A stretch of DNA of 7,387 bases from an uncultured Oscillospiraceae bacterium (GTDB lineage Bacteria > Bacillota > Clostridia > Oscillospirales > Oscillospiraceae), in contig CAJFPI010000076.1 in assembly GCA_904398675.1 (NCBI GenBank), positions 1-7,387 on the forward strand, read 5' to 3'. The position numbers were made by a program, and so were the translations under genes. The notes under the pieces are model-generated. The model was not told the origin of the DNA. It did no database searches and was given only the letters and a program-made list of their open reading frames with translations. The first letter of the stretch is position 1, and every line of letters starts with the position of its first letter. Shown piece by piece: positions 6,925 through 7,387 of this stretch.

Positions 6925-7217
6925 AACTACTCACCTTTCTTACCGTTTGCATCGCTCCGCCGGTCTGCTCCATTTATGAGGCAAGGAATTGATATGGGCC
7001 ATCTGCCCCAGCACCGCCCGCCCTGGGAAACGCCGCCAGCGTCCCGGCGGAAACAAGCAGCACCGTCTCTCTTGCCTGTTCAGCAAAAAAACGGTGCCGT
7101 TGCAGCCGGATATATGCTGGGAGCATCGTGCCGGGGCGGACGGAAGGTCACGCACAACGTTCCGGCCTTCTCAGCGGCGCCATCCGTATGCGCACCATAT
7201 GTCCGCTTTGCTTTCTG
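6925..7217 (-). other. Long structured 5' leader of the LRR/VWA/MoxR operon
   Basis: From the inferred transcription start near 7217 to the TTG at 6924 the mRNA leader is about 290 nt. Several hairpins are visible: 7114-7118 with 7122-7126; 7060-7066 with 7091-7097, containing an inner stem 7072-7075 with 7083-7086; and 7033-7037 with 7046-7050. A T7 run on the minus strand (complement of 7084-7090) lies inside the loop of the second hairpin and is not directly preceded by a strong stem. A minus-strand frame starting with GTG at 7155 could encode 71 residues, but it is Arg/Pro/Cys-rich, has no clear ribosome binding site and resembles no protein I know, so I do not call it. I see no match to a named riboswitch. 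Confidence 0.55.
6931..6938 (-). promoter_or_regulatory. Ribosome binding site for the TTG-started LRR gene
   Basis: The minus strand reads AAAGGTGA, ending 6 nt before the TTG at 6924. It is a moderate Shine-Dalgarno match, and an in-frame TGA inside it prevents any upstream start. An ATG at 6918-6920 lies 2 nt downstream but in a different frame. The weaker site plus TTG suggests low translation of the first operon gene. Confidence 0.75.
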
Positions 7218-7223
7218 ACTGGA

Positions 7224-7252
7224 ATTATAGCATCTTTTGCTTTTGTATGCAA
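7224..7252 (-). promoter_or_regulatory. Near-consensus sigma-A promoter of the LRR/VWA/MoxR operon
   Basis: On the minus strand the -35 element is TTGCAT (complement of 7247-7252) and the -10 element is TATAAT (complement of 7224-7229). The spacer is exactly 17 bp and TGC precedes the -10, giving an extended -10. The predicted start is near 7217. GCAT and ATGC half-sites lie in the -35 and at the end of the spacer and could form an operator, but this is weak. It is the best promoter in the window, so the operon is probably well transcribed unless repressed or attenuated in the leader. Confidence 0.85.
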
Positions 7253-7310
7253 CCGCTCACTGCGGACCCATTGACCGTTTAAACATTCCATTGCACAACT
7301 CCATACAACC

Positions 7311-7345
7311 AAAAGCCGGTACACCCCTGTAGGTGTACCGGCTTT
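7311..7345. terminator. Hairpin, probable terminator upstream of the operon promoter
   Basis: Bases 7312-7325 and 7332-7345 form a 14-bp perfect stem (AAAGCCGGTACACC and its complement) with a 6-nt loop. On the minus strand the stem ends in TTTT, giving a modest T tract, so it most likely ends a minus-strand transcript entering from beyond the right edge and insulates the promoter at 7224-7252. The A/T-ended stem means weak activity in the other direction is possible. Confidence 0.7.
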
Positions 7346-7350
7346 CATGT

Positions 7351-7384
7351 CAAAGTGGAGGCGGGTTTTCCCGTCTCCACTTTG
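7351..7384. terminator. Second hairpin at the right edge, possible terminator
   Basis: Bases 7351-7365 and 7370-7384 form a 15-bp stem (starting CAAAGTGGAG) with a TTTT loop. One G-T wobble in the plus-strand RNA is an A-C mismatch in the minus-strand RNA. The cleaner plus-strand pairing suggests the functional RNA may be plus-strand, but the window ends 3 bases later, so a following T tract cannot be seen. Confidence 0.5.
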
Positions 7385-7387
7385 AGA

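Noticed and set aside
7060..7097. Possible intrinsic terminator or attenuator in the operon leader based on the T7 run
   Set aside because: The T run lies inside the hairpin loop. The only stem directly before it is 5 bp with a 2-nt loop, which is sterically poor, so I keep it only as leader structure.
6940..7155. GTG-started minus-strand frame of 71 codons in the operon leader
   Set aside because: No convincing ribosome binding site, Arg/Pro/Cys-rich translation and no recognisable family. It could be a leader peptide, but nothing supports this beyond its being open.
1864..7218. Plus-strand open frame of 1,784 codons
   Set aside because: It is exactly opposite, in register, to three genes with clear MoxR, VWA and LRR motifs. 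Its translation has no domain pattern and its length is explained by absence of TTA, CTA and TCA codons on the coding strand.
7148..7348. Minus-strand frame of 66 codons near the right edge
   Set aside because: It spans a terminator hairpin and the operon promoter, so it cannot be a normal gene.

Overview
The window looks like chromosomal DNA from a moderately GC-rich, low-GC-lineage relative such as a Clostridia/Oscillospiraceae-type gut Firmicute. This is inferred from strong AGGAGG-type ribosome binding sites, sigma-A promoters with 17-bp spacers, strong avoidance of A/T-ending Leu and Ser codons, and the gene families present. The genus cannot be fixed from sequence reading alone. I see no tRNA, rRNA, CRISPR array, insertion sequence or phage gene.

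Layout, left to right. Positions 1-41 (minus) hold only the first 13 codons of a gene for a secreted protein, probably a lipoprotein, running off the left edge. Positions 42-511 are a non-coding divergent spacer. It holds a strong minus-strand intrinsic terminator (267-307) bracketed by two near-identical 20/21-bp repeats built from GGGTAGAC, and a good plus-strand promoter (450-478). That promoter drives a single gene at 512-1696 for a MalY/PatB-type PLP-dependent C-S lyase. A 19-bp perfect hairpin (1719-1759) separates it from a convergent three-gene operon on the minus strand.

The operon, in transcription order, has four parts. A near-consensus promoter (7224-7252) comes first. It is followed by a ~290-nt structured untranslated leader. 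Next is a 699-residue cytoplasmic BspA-like leucine-rich-repeat protein with a TTG start (6924-4825). After it come a 459-residue protein with a DUF2201-like metallopeptidase-fold N-terminus and a C-terminal VWA domain (4791-3412), and a 504-residue MoxR-type AAA+ ATPase with a long helical C-terminal extension (3399-1885). Spacers between the genes are 33 and 12 nt, so co-transcription is very likely. Two hairpins at the right edge (7312-7345 and 7351-7384) insulate the operon from whatever lies beyond.

The most interesting content is this LRR / VWA / MoxR operon. MoxR-VWA pairs are known as chaperone-like machines that remodel or activate partner complexes. Here the pair sits with a large intracellular LRR protein that could provide target recognition, and the metallopeptidase-like domain reads HAVLH where a HExxH zinc-protease motif would have glutamate. 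The function and client of the set are unknown to me.
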